A DNA stretch of 64,000 nt from Lophius americanus. Its lineage: Eukaryota; Chordata; Actinopteri; Lophiiformes; Lophiidae. Positions 26,462 through 38,235 of this stretch are shown piece by piece. The translations under genes were made by a program, and so were the position numbers. The DNA lies in the NCBI GenBank assembly GCA_037951165.1, contig JBBDHG010000057.1, forward strand, positions 11,620,001 through 11,684,000, given 5' to 3'. The stretch's first letter is position 1. Every line of letters starts with the position of its first letter. The notes below the pieces were generated by a model that did not search any database, was not told the DNA's origin, and was given only the letters and a program-made list of their open reading frames with translations.

Positions 26462-27250
26462 CAGAACAGTTGGGGTATTATGAAATCCTTATCACCAAAT
26501 GCACAGCCACAGATCCTGCATATGGGCATGGAAACTATAAAAATCATCTCATGGATCATTCTCAAATTTTATACCCACAAAGACCTGAGTGCAAGGAGGA
26601 ACTCAAGTGATTTTGGGAAAGGTAGGTTGTATGATTCCAATACTAGGGGGAGCTTCATCTCCAAATGTTTTTGTCAATAATATCTCAACTGTTCTTCCAA
26701 TTTCTAAATTGTTGGTCCAAATTTGATGGATATGAATCGACTCGAATCGAAGATATCTATCTTTATAACATTGTGTTTAACGTTAATAGTTCATATTTTA
26801 CATACTAGGGGGCGCTTTTTATAAATAATACAGTCTTTTGACAACTTTCTAACAGTTGGTCTGATTTAATCCAAATTTGGTGCATATGAATTGGCTGGAG
26901 GATATCTATCTTATAAATATTGTATTTTACACTAATAGTTGATATTTTACTCATTAGGGGGAGTTTTTACACACAAAAAAAACTATTTTCGAGAATTACC
27001 ACAAAAACTTTCATGGATCATTTTGAAAGCTTATATCCCAATAACCTGAGTGCGAGGAAGAACTGCATTTATTTTGTGAAACGTCGGTGGAATTTTCCAA
27101 CACTAGGGGGATTTTTTTTTATCTCAGTGTTTTCCACACATTATATCTCAACCCTTGGTCTGATTTACTAAAAATTTGGTGCATATGATTCAACTTGAGG
27201 AGATCTACCCTCTATGCATCATGTTTTAAGCATGTTTTGATCTAATATTT
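26462..27250 (+). repeat. Internally repeated element, family D, copy 2 (largest)
   Basis: Contains two A-type units (26545-26653 and 27010-27112) sharing CATGGATCATT, CCTGAGTGC(A/G)AGGA, and TTTGGGAAA/TTTGTGAAA, each ending ACTAGGGGGA. It also contains three B-type units (26713, 26857 and 27155 onward) sharing TTGGTC..CAAATTTGGTGCATATGA..GAGGATATCTA. The ACTAGGGGG motif occurs four times. Confidence 0.7.
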
Positions 27251-27830
27251 CATATTACACTTATTTTGGGAAGCTCATTTTTGTACTAAAAACATTGTGG
27301 AAATAACTTCATTTGAGGGGTTTAATCAGAAGGACTACTTGTGCAAAAAAGGGGAATTGAGTCTGATTTTTTTATGGATGTACCCTGCTGTCGGGAGATG
27401 ACAGCTTACGTCTAGTTTATGGAAAGGTAAGCGTCCCTGACTTAACAAATAAGTTAAGTCAGGGACAATCAGAAAACATTTACTTTTACTCCCTCTGCCC
27501 CCAACTGAATCACCTGATAACCCAGTTGTTAGTTTCGCTGTTAACATATGGGTTTGATTCATAAAACACTTTGGTTTGTGTGAGTCCAATTTTATCAAAA
27601 TATATTTCCAGCTCGACAGCTCAAAATAAGTTTAACTTGCCAAAAACCTAGTTTTACAGATACCTGCGTATCAAACATTTTCTCCACTCTCAGATGCCAA
27701 ATTTCCCAGAGGCACCTGTTACAAATGCTGCTGATGCCTTCATCACCACTCACGCAAAGGTTTAGCATCAATCATATATGACAAAATGGCTGGCATAAGG
27801 CATGCCCCTCTCAAGAAATTAAAACCACCT
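27251..27830. other. Intron sequence with a perfect hairpin
   Basis: Contains the 14-bp inverted repeat at 27433-27466; otherwise nothing recognised. Confidence 0.4.
27433..27466. repeat. Perfect 14-bp inverted repeat, 6-base loop
   Basis: Arms GTCCCTGACTTAAC (27433-27446) and its exact complement (27453-27466), loop AAATAA. Confidence 0.95.
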
Positions 27831-27841
27831 GGAAGTGGATA

Positions 27842-28184
27842 CGGCCGCACGGTGGCGCAGTGGTTAGAACTGCTGCCTCACAGCAAGATGGTACTGGGTT
27901 CAAATCCATGTCTGCCAGCCTTTCTGTGCAGAGTTTGCATGTTCTACTTGTGTCTGCATTGGTTCTCTCCAGGAACTCCAGCTTCCTCCCATAGTCCAAA
28001 AACATGTGACATTGGTGACACTAAAATTGTCCATGAGCGTGAGGGTGTGTGGTTGTAGGTTTCTGTGTCTGCCATGCGATGAACTGGCGACTTGCCAGGG
28101 TGTACCCTGCCGCTCGCCCAATGTTAGCTGGGATAGGCTCCAGCCCCCCGTGACACTGAACTGGATAAGTGGCAGATAATGAAT
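27842..28184 (+). mobile_element. tRNA-derived SINE, full length
   Basis: The head has a pol III A box TGGCGCAGTGG (27853-27863) and a B box GGTTCAAATCC (27897-27907) with tRNA-like spacing. It is followed by the usual teleost body (TTTGCATGTTCT, CTTCCTCCCATAGTCCAAA, AGCTGGGATAGGCTCCAGCC) and an ACTGGATAAGTGG tail. Near-identical 11-bp flanks, GGAAGTGGATA (27831-27841) and GGAATTGGATA (28185-28195), are its target-site duplication. Confidence 0.8.
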
Positions 28185-28751
28185 GGAATTGGATATAACC
28201 TTTTATTATTAATGGATGGAAAATAATGATTATTATTATTAGAATAATTATTTGATTATTCTTGATTATTAATTTAATCGCATTTTTAACATCTGAGAGA
28301 TTTTCTTTTATCCATTGCTAATTTGGTGCAGCTCTTCATTCTTTCTTTGCACAACATTGCTGTGTTCTCTGGTTTTTACCATTCTGAAGAGCGATAAAAA
28401 GGGAATTAGGCCTGTTCACCTCATAATTATTCCCCAGTAAAACAGGAAGTAAGTGTTCCTATACTCACACATGTGAAACTAACGATATAACTGAAATCAG
28501 ACTGGAAATATGCTTCAGTTTCCTTTTAATCGCAGGATTTCTTAGGAATGCCAATCATTTCAGCAGAGAAATTGTTTTATGTTAAGAAAGTAATTTTTTT
28601 TTAAATTAAGATACTTGTATAAAGGTTAGATATTTGTGAATAATTTGAATTAAAGGTCATGGTATAGACAATAAAGACTTTTTTTGCATTTTATCTTGAC
28701 AATTTATTTTAAAGGCTGCCAATAATTCAGGAGGGCACTGTTCTTTCCTCG
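28185..28751. other. Intron sequence, AT-rich
   Basis: ATTATT-rich just after the SINE; no gene recognised. Confidence 0.4.
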
Positions 28752-28800
28752 GACTCATAATCAGAAAATACTTTATTGATCCCCGGAGGGAAATTCATTT
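28752..28800 (-). repeat. LINE 3'-end fragment, inverted
   Basis: ATACTTTATTGATCCCCGGA and GGGAAATTCA, a very common fish non-LTR 3' terminus. Read on the minus strand it ends in an AATAAAGTAT polyadenylation-like motif. Confidence 0.65.
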
Positions 28801-30395
28801 TCTCCATATTTTCCTGTGGCACTCCATTGTGCATTCTGCTGTTTGTTGTCAGCATAATATTCTACAGATCTTGGGCTTTATTTGATTACTGGTTGACATT
28901 TCCTTTCCGTCTTTTCTGAATATGAAACTTAACTTCCAGCTTCTATCCTTCATACTCCAGGGTTGAATTATTCCTTTCACTTGGAAGTCCATTTTTTAAT
29001 GGGGTAATGAAGGTTAGGCAAATGTTAGTTCCGCATTTATAAATCTATTTCCTTTGCATGCCGTTAGTAATAACGAGCACTGGAAAGCTGACCTACTGAT
29101 CCACAGGCCTGTGCACTTTACAGGGCTATGGAAGATTGGGTGAAAATAAATCAAAACAATTTTAAGAAAGAATACATTTTAAAAAGTACCTAAATTGTAT
29201 TAGGAAATAATCAAACAAATCATCACATCTTATCTTATCTTATCTCACCTTAAAGTTCACGGATCACTTTTGGAGCATATCAGATGTTATTTCTGTCAAC
29301 TGTACCTTAAGTACAAAAGTAATACCTGTATTTGCTGTGTCTACTGTGTGACATATCAAATTGACATCTCTGGTATGAAGTAAGCTCTTCGGTAAGTTGA
29401 TGAAAGTAATATACAGATGCTAAGTTTGGGGGGAGTGTGAGGCATTGGCTGAGGTACAGCTGAAAAAGATTTTGGGATCAATTATATTTATGGCCCAGTT
29501 CAGACTAAAGACCCGCCAGCGGACAAAAAACATCTCAGGGAAAAGTTGCAGCAGCGTGAAAATTCCTGCCACAGCTTGACTGCAGCCTGATGGCGGATGA
29601 TCGTGTCTCTTGTGACTCAGCTTTTCAAGTCGCCTGTGGCGGGTTTGTTTAATCAGTAGATCAGTGCCCTGAAATAGCTTCAGAGAATGGAGAGGATTAT
29701 CTCTTCATTACAACTGACAAACAACCAAGTCGGTGTGCGAATAGAATCACTGCCAAACTGCCAAATTGTCTGCTAACGTCTCCTACTCTGACTTTGCTCC
29801 AACTCAACAATCTAGTGACATCAGGCTAAGGATTACCGCCGCGCCGCAAACATTTGCTTCCAACAATATGGTTCAGATTCAAAATTATAATAATTATAAT
29901 CAAAATGAACTCGTCACAGTCTGTCACCTTTTCCCGTCTATAGCGAGACACTGGGACTGGATCTTACTGACGCCAGCTGGTGCAAGAAACTTCCCACTGC
30001 AGACGGCACAAGAGAAATAGACCCCTGACCAGTTTGTGAATGACCCCGGGTAAATCATCATGTCAGTGCAAGGTGAAGAACTTCTAAATGATGGTCACTA
30101 ACCATATTCCGGAACACAATTCAGGTTGAATATCCAAAGATATGATCTTTTTACAATACGAAGAGATCGACGGAGCGATGTGATGTGATAAGATGATTGA
30201 CACGATTGATACGATAAAGTTTGACGTTTGATACAAGTTGTGTGAAAACCTAAATTTCAATGGGATTCAAATCGATGTGATGAGAGTCAAACTCTAATCT
30301 AATGGATACAGCAAAATATTCAAATGAAACATTCCAAAAGGGGAAATTTTCTGGTTATTAGATTTTTTTTAATGTTTACTTACATTCATAAAGAA
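28801..30395. other. Intron sequence without recognisable genes
   Basis: 29480-30060 is somewhat GC-richer and may be an old DNA element, but I cannot define its ends. No gene. Confidence 0.35.
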
Positions 30396-30440
30396 ATAAT
30401 TTGATGTTTTCAACATCAAAAGTTGAAAACATCAAATTAT
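30396..30440. repeat. Perfect 19-bp inverted repeat, 7-base loop
   Basis: Left arm 30396-30414 (ATAATTTGATGTTTTCAAC), loop ATCAAAA, right arm 30422-30440, fully complementary. Confidence 0.95.
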
Positions 30441-30941
30441 CAAAAAAGTGACAATTCAATTGCAAAAGTAATTCAACAGCTTAACTTTTTCAAGTTTTTT
30501 TCACAGCACATCTGTCTCCCACTGTTAAAGAAAAAAAGACAAGCGTATTCCCTGGTAACACTCAATTAAATTGAGTAATTTGATCAGTCAAAAATCTATC
30601 TGTCAAAAGTTTATGTTAAAAAAACTTAATTGATTTACTAGTGGAAGTCATTTTTTTAAATCACCAAAGATTCTCTTTTAACGGTGTGCAATATTTGTCT
30701 TAAAACACTTCAGGGACAAAAAAAAATTATGTCAGATGTGTACCAATAAGAAAACAATATTTTTTTAGGGTTTTTTGTTTGAGTTGGGATATTTCAACCA
30801 TTACGAAAAGGCCTTTGAAAGAGATTTGAAGAATTTCCAAAGCTGAAATATCACTTTTTCATGTTTTTGGAGTGTAATCATTCACTGTATCAAAAACAAA
30901 TTATTGTTTGACTTAAATAGATTACTTCAATTAGTAACTAG

Positions 30942-31448
30942 TAGGAGTGTAGCGATTCATCGATGCATATTGGTATATCGGTTTGTTGAACAACTATCCA
31001 ATCAAAAACAACTATCCAATCAAATCAATGGAAAGTCAAAATACTTATATTTATCGTCTTTTTAAAGATGTGTCTTTATACACAGGCTCCCTTCCCTATC
31101 AGCACACAGACCTGAGGCCATGTGTTCATAATTTAAAGGTAATCAGGGATCCTTAATGTTAACTGAGAAGGAAAAAAAAGAATTGTATCTAATCATGAAA
31201 AAATGTGTCACTTTACAGTGAGACAGAGGTCTTTGTTCTTTTGAAGAACTTCTCTTCTTGAAGTGAAATGTAAGCAATTTTGTTAAATGGGTACATAATA
31301 TCATATGAAATTGATCACAGGCCCCTGAAACGAATCGAACCGTAATCTTATTGTGGCAGACTTTGTGATATCGGCAAACATCGGATCAATTTTTAAAAAG
31401 AATGGAGATAATATTGTCTCGGGATGGAACTGGTGATTTACACCCCTA
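30942..31448. mobile_element. hAT-like MITE with 8-bp target duplication
   Basis: Left end TAGGAGTGTA, right end TACACCCCTA (inverted, one mismatch). Both flanks are exactly GTAACTAG (30934-30941 and 31449-31456). 8-bp duplications are characteristic of hAT transposases. 507 bp with no transposase frame, so non-autonomous. Just inside the left end is GATTCATCGATG. A direct duplication of AACTATCCAATCAAA lies near 30990-31021. Confidence 0.8.
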
Positions 31449-31456
31449 GTAACTAG

Positions 31457-31739
31457 TATTTCAATAAAGCATGGTTGAGTCTAGCTATTAGACTCAAAAA
31501 TATAGGTTGTAAATGCTTGATTTAATTGGGTGTTACTAGTTGAAGTCATTTTTTGAGTTCATCAAAAATGTCCCTCTTTACATTGTGTTTTGTATCCAGC
31601 GTTGAAGCCAATCAGGTGGAAACTTACAAATCTGTTCCTGTTTCCATTTTTTGCATTGAAGAGGGATTCTTTGGATCAATTCTGTAAAATCATGGAAAGT
31701 ATTTCCGCATGATTAAATGTGGTTTTTTTTTAAGCACTA
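31457..31739. repeat. AT-rich repeat flanking the MITE
   Basis: Continues the sequence interrupted at 30941: motifs such as GACTCAAAAA, TTAATTGGGT and GTTGAAGTCATTTTTTGA recur on both sides of the MITE (30540-30660 and 31490-31560). Confidence 0.45.
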
Positions 31740-31930
31740 CTTAATTCTGTTGTGACAATTTTATTTATTTGGGTTGGATGTGATCCACTTAGTAAGGCTA
31801 ATTTATTACTGCAAAATTAGTTGGAACAACTAATTCAGTTCAACCGTTTACAAATAAATAAGGTGAATCCACCCTACAATATTACATCGACCCAACCCAA
31901 GTATATTAAGTAAAATATAATTGCGTACCA
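31740..31930 (-). repeat. AT-rich dispersed repeat, family A (inverted)
   Basis: The complement reads TTAATATACTTGGGTTGGGTC and later GTTCCAACTAATTTTGCAGTA, matching 1-235 and 61320-61485. Confidence 0.55.
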
Positions 31931-34900
31931 GTAAAAAAAACAACAACAATTTAATCACATAAAAAATGCATTCTAGGATAAGCTCATTTTAAAGCGATGT
32001 TTTTTTGTGTGTGGCTAGACAAACCGTTTTCAGTGGGAAGCATATTTCTTCAAGACGATGATGAAATCCACTGCAGTTCATTGTAAAAGAATGCCACATA
32101 ACACAAACGGGTTCTGTAAATATAAACCAGAGCACCAACTTTGTATTAATCCACAAAATTTACATAATTATTACAAAGTCAAAAATGTATGCCAGACACA
32201 GTCAGCGGAAGAGAATGACTAGAGAGCTGCAGAACAATGCCCTGTTGGTGAAATAATTACATGACGAAACAAAAAGTATAAGTGAAATGTATTATTTACA
32301 TGCATAGTCAAAACAGTATTTGTTTTATTTCTTTTTTCTTTTGAATTCATCATCTCGGCTGAAGAATCACCGCTTTTGTATGTCTGTAAGGAGAACATTC
32401 AGAGCTGCCATCAAAAGCAAACCATGTTTATTGTAACTGCAGTGAAGAGTATCATTCAACTGGATCCAAAACTAAAAGCCAAATCTACAGTAATACTCAC
32501 TCTATAGCATTATTTGTCATAAAATATAGACATAAAACAAATTCTAATCCATCATGTACTGTTCTTTCTGTTTCAATCTATTAGCCATTATTTTTATTGT
32601 GATAATCCAGATAATGTTCTGGCAGTTGGAGAAGATATATGGAAGCCGCTCTGAGGATGGAGAGGATAAATATGTTCTCCCTTCTTAGAATATATCTGCC
32701 TTCCTGACAGAAAGATTAAACATCTTTGACAGCTGGGCTGCATTACGTTAAATTGGGTTTTGGGCAAGCACCGAGGGTGAGATAAGTCATTTGACGAGGT
32801 ATGACGCAGAGTCAGTTTGACTTCATTCAGGTTCATTTCAGTGCCCCAGAGTCTTGTCTTTCCCCCGTGGGTTGTAAATACTCTCTCAGGAATATTTAAT
32901 CTGAAAATGTAGTTCTCCTGAGCTGTGCACTGAGAATAGTAACCACCGGGTTTAATGTTGTAAAGACAAATAATTTCAGTGTTATCATCGCCTTGTCTAC
33001 ATCTTCTTTCCACTTTCGCTCCAGCATCTCCTCCCTCACCCATCCTTTTGCGACCCAAACCTCTAGTTCCTAAACTGTCACCCTTGTTTTCGGAGGCAGG
33101 GAAGGCTTACAAGCACTGTCACCTTTACCCGAACAAGCACAGATGCGTGCGACTGACATCCCTCTGCCTCCCACCAAGCTCTGATTTATCTTGATGATTT
33201 ATAGTCACAGCACCACACTTTACGAAGGTTTTCCTTATTTTTGAATGAAACAAATGCAATTCTAAACTGTCAGAAAGGGCTGATGGTTAAAAGTTAAAGT
33301 ATTTGGAAGTATTCCTTAACATTTTCATTCACTTATGTTTGAACTTTATGTCTTAGCTAGCATCATTCAGAATATCGTGATGTTTTACATGCCTTTGAGT
33401 GAAACTGAAACTCATTTCTTGTTTAAACGTTTGTAGACACATGGAATCTGTGTAGAAAATTGATGTTCTCTTTTTACCCAAACTGTTCAATGTTCATGTA
33501 CTGCAGTCATCCATATGTTAATAACTGCCTTCTAGGCCGATTTTTAGAGATGATGAAAGTGTTTCAGTTCATTCTTTATCGTAACAAAGGAAAAATTGTC
33601 AGACTAGAAAACAAGAAATGGCAGTATTATTTTGCATTTAAATATTTGTGGACCTTTATTTACTTATATTTGGGAAAGGTAGATCTTCATTGTACTTTTT
33701 TGGCACATTGAAAGTGGTCTGATCCTTGAAAAGGTTGCTGTCCACTGCTCTTCCTCATCTAATAGAGTTAACTTTGCATGCGTTTAAACCTGTCACCCTA
33801 ATAAAGCCGTGTGTCAACTCAATTGCCCTTGGTTCAACTAATTTATTTGTTTCTTTTCATTAATGCAAGCATTAGCTCTCTTTTCTGACTGGATGTGGAA
33901 AATAAATTATGAAATGTGCTAGCTCAAATGAAGATGAAAGTGTCAGTTAATTATCTCCCCGAACAGTCTGCAAGACCGATTAATTCCAATAGAAAAAGAG
34001 AAGTCATTACCGCCAGCTCGTCTTGTAAATGGGCTGATCTAAAGCGCTGTTTACAAAGTTCATAGCAGAAGAAATTAAATTGAAATGTACTGCAGGACCT
34101 CATTACAGATATGGAACTCTCGTAGGAGACCTATCTGGGAAAAAATGGTACGTATGTTGTTAACAATAAATTTAATCAAAATGTTATTAAACTGTGACGT
34201 ATGCATGATCCTGCTGCTATTGGACTAAACTTTTTAAGATAAGTCGCTGATGGACTCAAAGGGAAATGCGAATCCATGCGACTCATTTACTCTTAGACAA
34301 ATAGAGGTGGGACATTTCATCAGTACAGATTTTCACACATTTACAGAGAGCTTATGGAGGACACCGATGAAAGGCAGACCACAGAGCACCGTTGAGCATA
34401 TTGTTGCCTACATTTTTGCCTACTTATATTTGGACATACTCCACCACTTTACCTCTTGACAGTTTCCCCAGTTGTATTGGGAAAGAAGAGGTACACGTCA
34501 CTCACATGTTCTGAATTGCATTTTCTTGCACATTCATTAAAGGATCCTCCTCATCAAAGTCTAGGATTGATTGTGAAATAGTTGCCGTATTTTCAGCCTT
34601 ATTAGGAAATTTAAGTTGTTGATTGAGAGGAAGTTGTGGGCTGACTGTGTTAAAAATCTTTATTTTTGTTTGTGGGTATGTTTTTGTCATGGCCATAAGT
34701 ATTTTTTATAGCACCCGTGAAATTGCGGTAAAAACATCAGGTTTGCGACTGCTGTCTGATGGCATAATTTCTTCCCCGCAATGCTTTGTTACATAAATGT
34801 GAATATTATTCTCATTTTCTTCTTCATATGAATGAGCGCTGACAGCCTAAAATAGACCTTTATGACATCGCTTGTTTAATGGATATGATATAAGTTGGCT

Positions 34901-35698
34901 GGACGGGGCCCTAGTCTGCAATTGGTCGCTTAAGTTATCAATCAACTCCAGCCCCCTCCGTCTCTCTCATCCCTCCTCCCACTCACATTTCTGTGGAGTA
35001 GAGGTTGGCAGCGAGAGAGACTGAAGAAGAAAGCAAGAGGCTCTGTCTTGGTACATCATCTCAACCTCTGGCATTATGTACTGCCTGATCAAAATGCATG
35101 TATTCAACGTGCCTCCTACTCTCCCTGATCACTGAAGAAGTGGAAATGTTTCGGTTTATTAGGGCTCACCTGTCAGATCAAGTCTGGGCTTGGACAGAGC
35201 ATGGGATGAGACTTTAGACGGGGATGAGATGGGAAGAGGAGAGCAGAGCACGTGCAGTCGTGGTTGGCCAGCCTGTTTAGTCATAGTTCTGGTAATCTCT
35301 GGTGACCTTGGCTGCTGCTTGTTGAATTTCAACCATACCGCATTAATATGTCCTTAAGGAGATGGACTCTCAAGCCTTCACCGTTGTCTTTCCTGTCCAT
35401 TCTCACCCGTTCATGCATTACTGCCTACCGTCTCACTCACCCAGCTCACCTCGGCTCATCCTGTCTATTAAAGAATCACAGACTTCACAAATTATGATAT
35501 CATTACAATTGCAGCGATGTCAGAACTTGACAGTCTGAAGGGGTTTTAAGGTTATTTTTATGGCATCGCTGCTTCAATAAATGATGAGCTTCTGATCCGG
35601 ATTGCAGGGACATAAGGAGGAAGGAAAGGAGGAAGGAAAGGAGGAATAGCAAAAGACAGAACTATTCTCCGGATGCTAATCTTTGATATCTAAATGTT
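31931..35698. other. Intron sequence, largely repeat-poor
   Basis: Contains the longest open frame of the window (minus strand, 32594-33058, 154 codons), which resembles no family I know and is judged chance. A purine tract of GGAGGAAGGAAA units lies at 35613-35646. Sequence at 33760-34150 has no repeat features. Confidence 0.4.
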
Positions 35699-36592
35699 GG
35701 TAGCACTTTACATAACAGTAGGGTAATAAGATGGTAATAGTGGGGTATTAATTTGGCAATAAAGAGGTAATACTTATGTGATACCATGTAATTACAAAAA
35801 TGATAACTATATAATAGCTTGGTATTTACAGCACTGTAATAAGATGGAAATATAGCAGTAATAGTGTTGTAATAAAAAGGTAATAAATATGTAATACCAT
35901 GCAATTACCAAAGTTACAACTAAGTAATAGCGTGGTGATAACAATGGGTATACATGGGTAATATTTTTGCTGGAATTTATTTAAACGGGCAAAGATTTCC
36001 CAAAAACTAAGGGTAATAATGAGGAAAAAAATTTAAAGATGGAATTGAGGTAAAAGTTTTTGGTAGTTGTACAATAACACTTTATTACAAATTATTGTGG
36101 TTGAATTTTTATATCAATGCGATGTTTGGATTAAAAAATAGTAATCTGGGGATATTGTTTTATTATTACAAAATAATAATGAGGTCATATAGGTTGATGT
36201 ATTCACAGTCTTATAGGCTACTATCAGCGAAATGCTTTCACAATTAGATACAAATTTGTTATTACCATATGATAATGCTGAAATTCATCCAACTTTGTGT
36301 TCCAAACATTGTCTTTGGTTTCAAGGTGATGCCCTACAAATTGCATGTTTAATCTTGAGACTTCTTACCTGGAAACAATTGTGGTAGTTTCTGTGTAAAA
36401 ACCATGAATCGGTTCTGCAAAATGCAAAACTACGTGTTTCTATTTAATTTCATGGTAATGGTTAGATCAAACTAAACATCCACAGATGCAGATATAACCT
36501 GGAAACACTTGTGATATCTGTGTGATAATCATGAAGGAGTGCCAACCAACCATAACCATCTTAATACCTTGCTGTAATGTAAAGTGCTACCT
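35699..36592. mobile_element. MITE with long terminal inverted repeats
   Basis: Ends GTAGCACTTTACATAACAG and, inverted, GTAGCACTTTACATTACAG, with similarity continuing about 40 bp (AAGATGGTAATAG / AAGATGGTTATGG). The interior near the left end has a tandem duplication of about 115 bp (35713-35830 and 35831-35945). No transposase frame and no clear target duplication. Confidence 0.7.
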
Positions 36593-37359
36593 GTGTTTTT
36601 TCTTCATTTAGTGTTTGGGCCGGGTGTTTACATCAGTGATTTGCTCTCTTCCCTTCAAAGAAAGGGCAAATGTCAGGGTTAGTTCGGAAACATCATGCCG
36701 TTTCTGCTCAGGAGCACTGATATAGAGTAAAAAAATAGACAAGAACAGCAACTTTCTGGCACAGTGTGAGAAAAGAAGGGGCAACCCCTTTATAGTATTG
36801 ACGCTGCATTTCCTATTATAATTCTATCTGTCGAAGGAAAAGGTAGACAACAACTAGGCTAGCACATTAGAGTGACAGCAAACAGCTATGAGTCGGGTGT
36901 GAATGACAACTGCTTTCATGTAACAGCTTTTGTTTGAATCTGGAAACTGTGTCCTTGTAGAAGTGATCAAGCGTACCATGCGTGATTCAAGGTGTCGCAG
37001 CATGAAAACAAATCGTCTTTATCATTGTGTGAAAGTTTGCAAACTGGGATTCTAATATAGTCTTTTTTTTTTTTTAATTCTGTGAGGAAACCGAATAAAA
37101 GTATGGAATCGCTTAATTCACCACGGTGGTCCGGGTGGTGAACTGAATGGTGACGGTGAAATGGCATGAGAGATTCAGGAGAGGAATAGTATTTGAGTAT
37201 ATTAAGAAAGACTAGGATGTGATATTTTGAGGTTGTTAGGACGAAGAACACAACCACGAACTCTAAACGTGGTTGCATATTGTATATATTGTTATATATT
37301 ATTGGTTGGGCTATCAGACAATTGGAAGATTTTATCAAATTAAGTATATTCATGAGTTT
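36593..37359. other. Intron sequence without recognisable genes
   Basis: A minus-strand open frame of 135 codons (36967-37374) crosses a T-run and has no family resemblance; not called as a gene. Confidence 0.4.
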
Positions 37360-37562
37360 CTTTGTGGAGTTCACATGTCTGCGTGGGTTCTCTCCAGGTA
37401 CTCAGGCTTCCTCCGAAAGGCCAAAAATATGCAATAGTTGGTCTGGTGACTCTAGTTTTCCTGTAGGTATGAATGTGTGTGTGAATAGTTGTCCTGCTCA
37501 CTGCCTCTCACCCAATGTCAACTGGGATCGGCTCCATCCCCCACGACCCTGAACAGGATATT
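37360..37562 (+). repeat. SINE copy, 5'-truncated
   Basis: Same family as 27842-28184, from TTTGTGGAGTTCACATGT to the CCCTGAACAGGATA tail; the tRNA-like head is missing. Confidence 0.75.
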
Positions 37563-37944
37563 CCATTATGGAAAATACATGAATTACGCGCTTATATCAA
37601 TTTTTACTGTTAAAGGCATTAAAAGAAATTATGAATTGAAGTCTATATTAGTACATCAATGAAACATATTAGAAACCTTAGTGGTTTGGTGACCTTTTGC
37701 TGCTGTAGATGTAACGTGTTCGTCACTGACGACACTGAGGTCTTCAGCACCATTAATCACTCAATTAATTTATCAAAATCATTTTTCCGATAATTAATCA
37801 AAATTGACATGCCATGATGATAACCCTAATTATTTGATTACATTTTGATTTTATCAATTGAGTATTTCTATCTCAGATAGAAGACAAGAAAACACAGATG
37901 ACTACACTTTGCTTTTCTTGTAAAAATAGTTGTGGACTATAGGC
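37563..37944. other. Intron sequence between two SINE copies
   Basis: AATTAATC-rich; nothing recognised. Confidence 0.4.
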
Positions 37945-38235
37945 ATGTTGGCCGAATTGATAGCACAGTTGCATTACAGCAAAATGGTTTGGACTTTAAA
38001 TGAATCTCTTCCTAAAATTTCTATGCAGAGTTTACCGGAGTTTTCTACATTACCTCCAGCCTCCTCCCACAGTCCAAAAACTGGCAAGTGAGTTGCTGAC
38101 TCTAAACTGGCTATAGGTGTGTGTGTGAGAGTGAATGGTTGTCTATTTTTAGGTATTGGACCTGAGATGAACTTGTGGCTCTCAGCGGAGATAGACTCCA
38201 GCCCCGCTACACTCTGAACGGGATAAGTGTTAACA
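37945..38235 (+). repeat. SINE copy, degraded
   Basis: Follows the same order (TTGATAGCACAGTTGC head, CCTCCTCCCACAGTCCAAA, GTGAATGGTTGTCT, GACTCCAGCCCC, GAACGGGATAAG) with many substitutions. The head no longer has a good A or B box. Confidence 0.7.

Noticed and set aside
27853..27907. Possible tRNA gene from A and B box motifs
   Set aside because: The boxes belong to the head of a SINE with a 340-bp body; no cloverleaf with proper acceptor pairing.
32594..33058. Longest open frame of the window (minus strand, 154 codons)
   Set aside because: No recognisable domain, no splice or promoter context, ordinary intron composition. A frame of this length is about what chance allows in 64 kb read in six frames.
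36967..37374. Minus-strand open frame of 135 codons
   Set aside because: Crosses a poly-T run (lysine string in translation), shows no family resemblance, and its upstream end runs into a SINE fragment.
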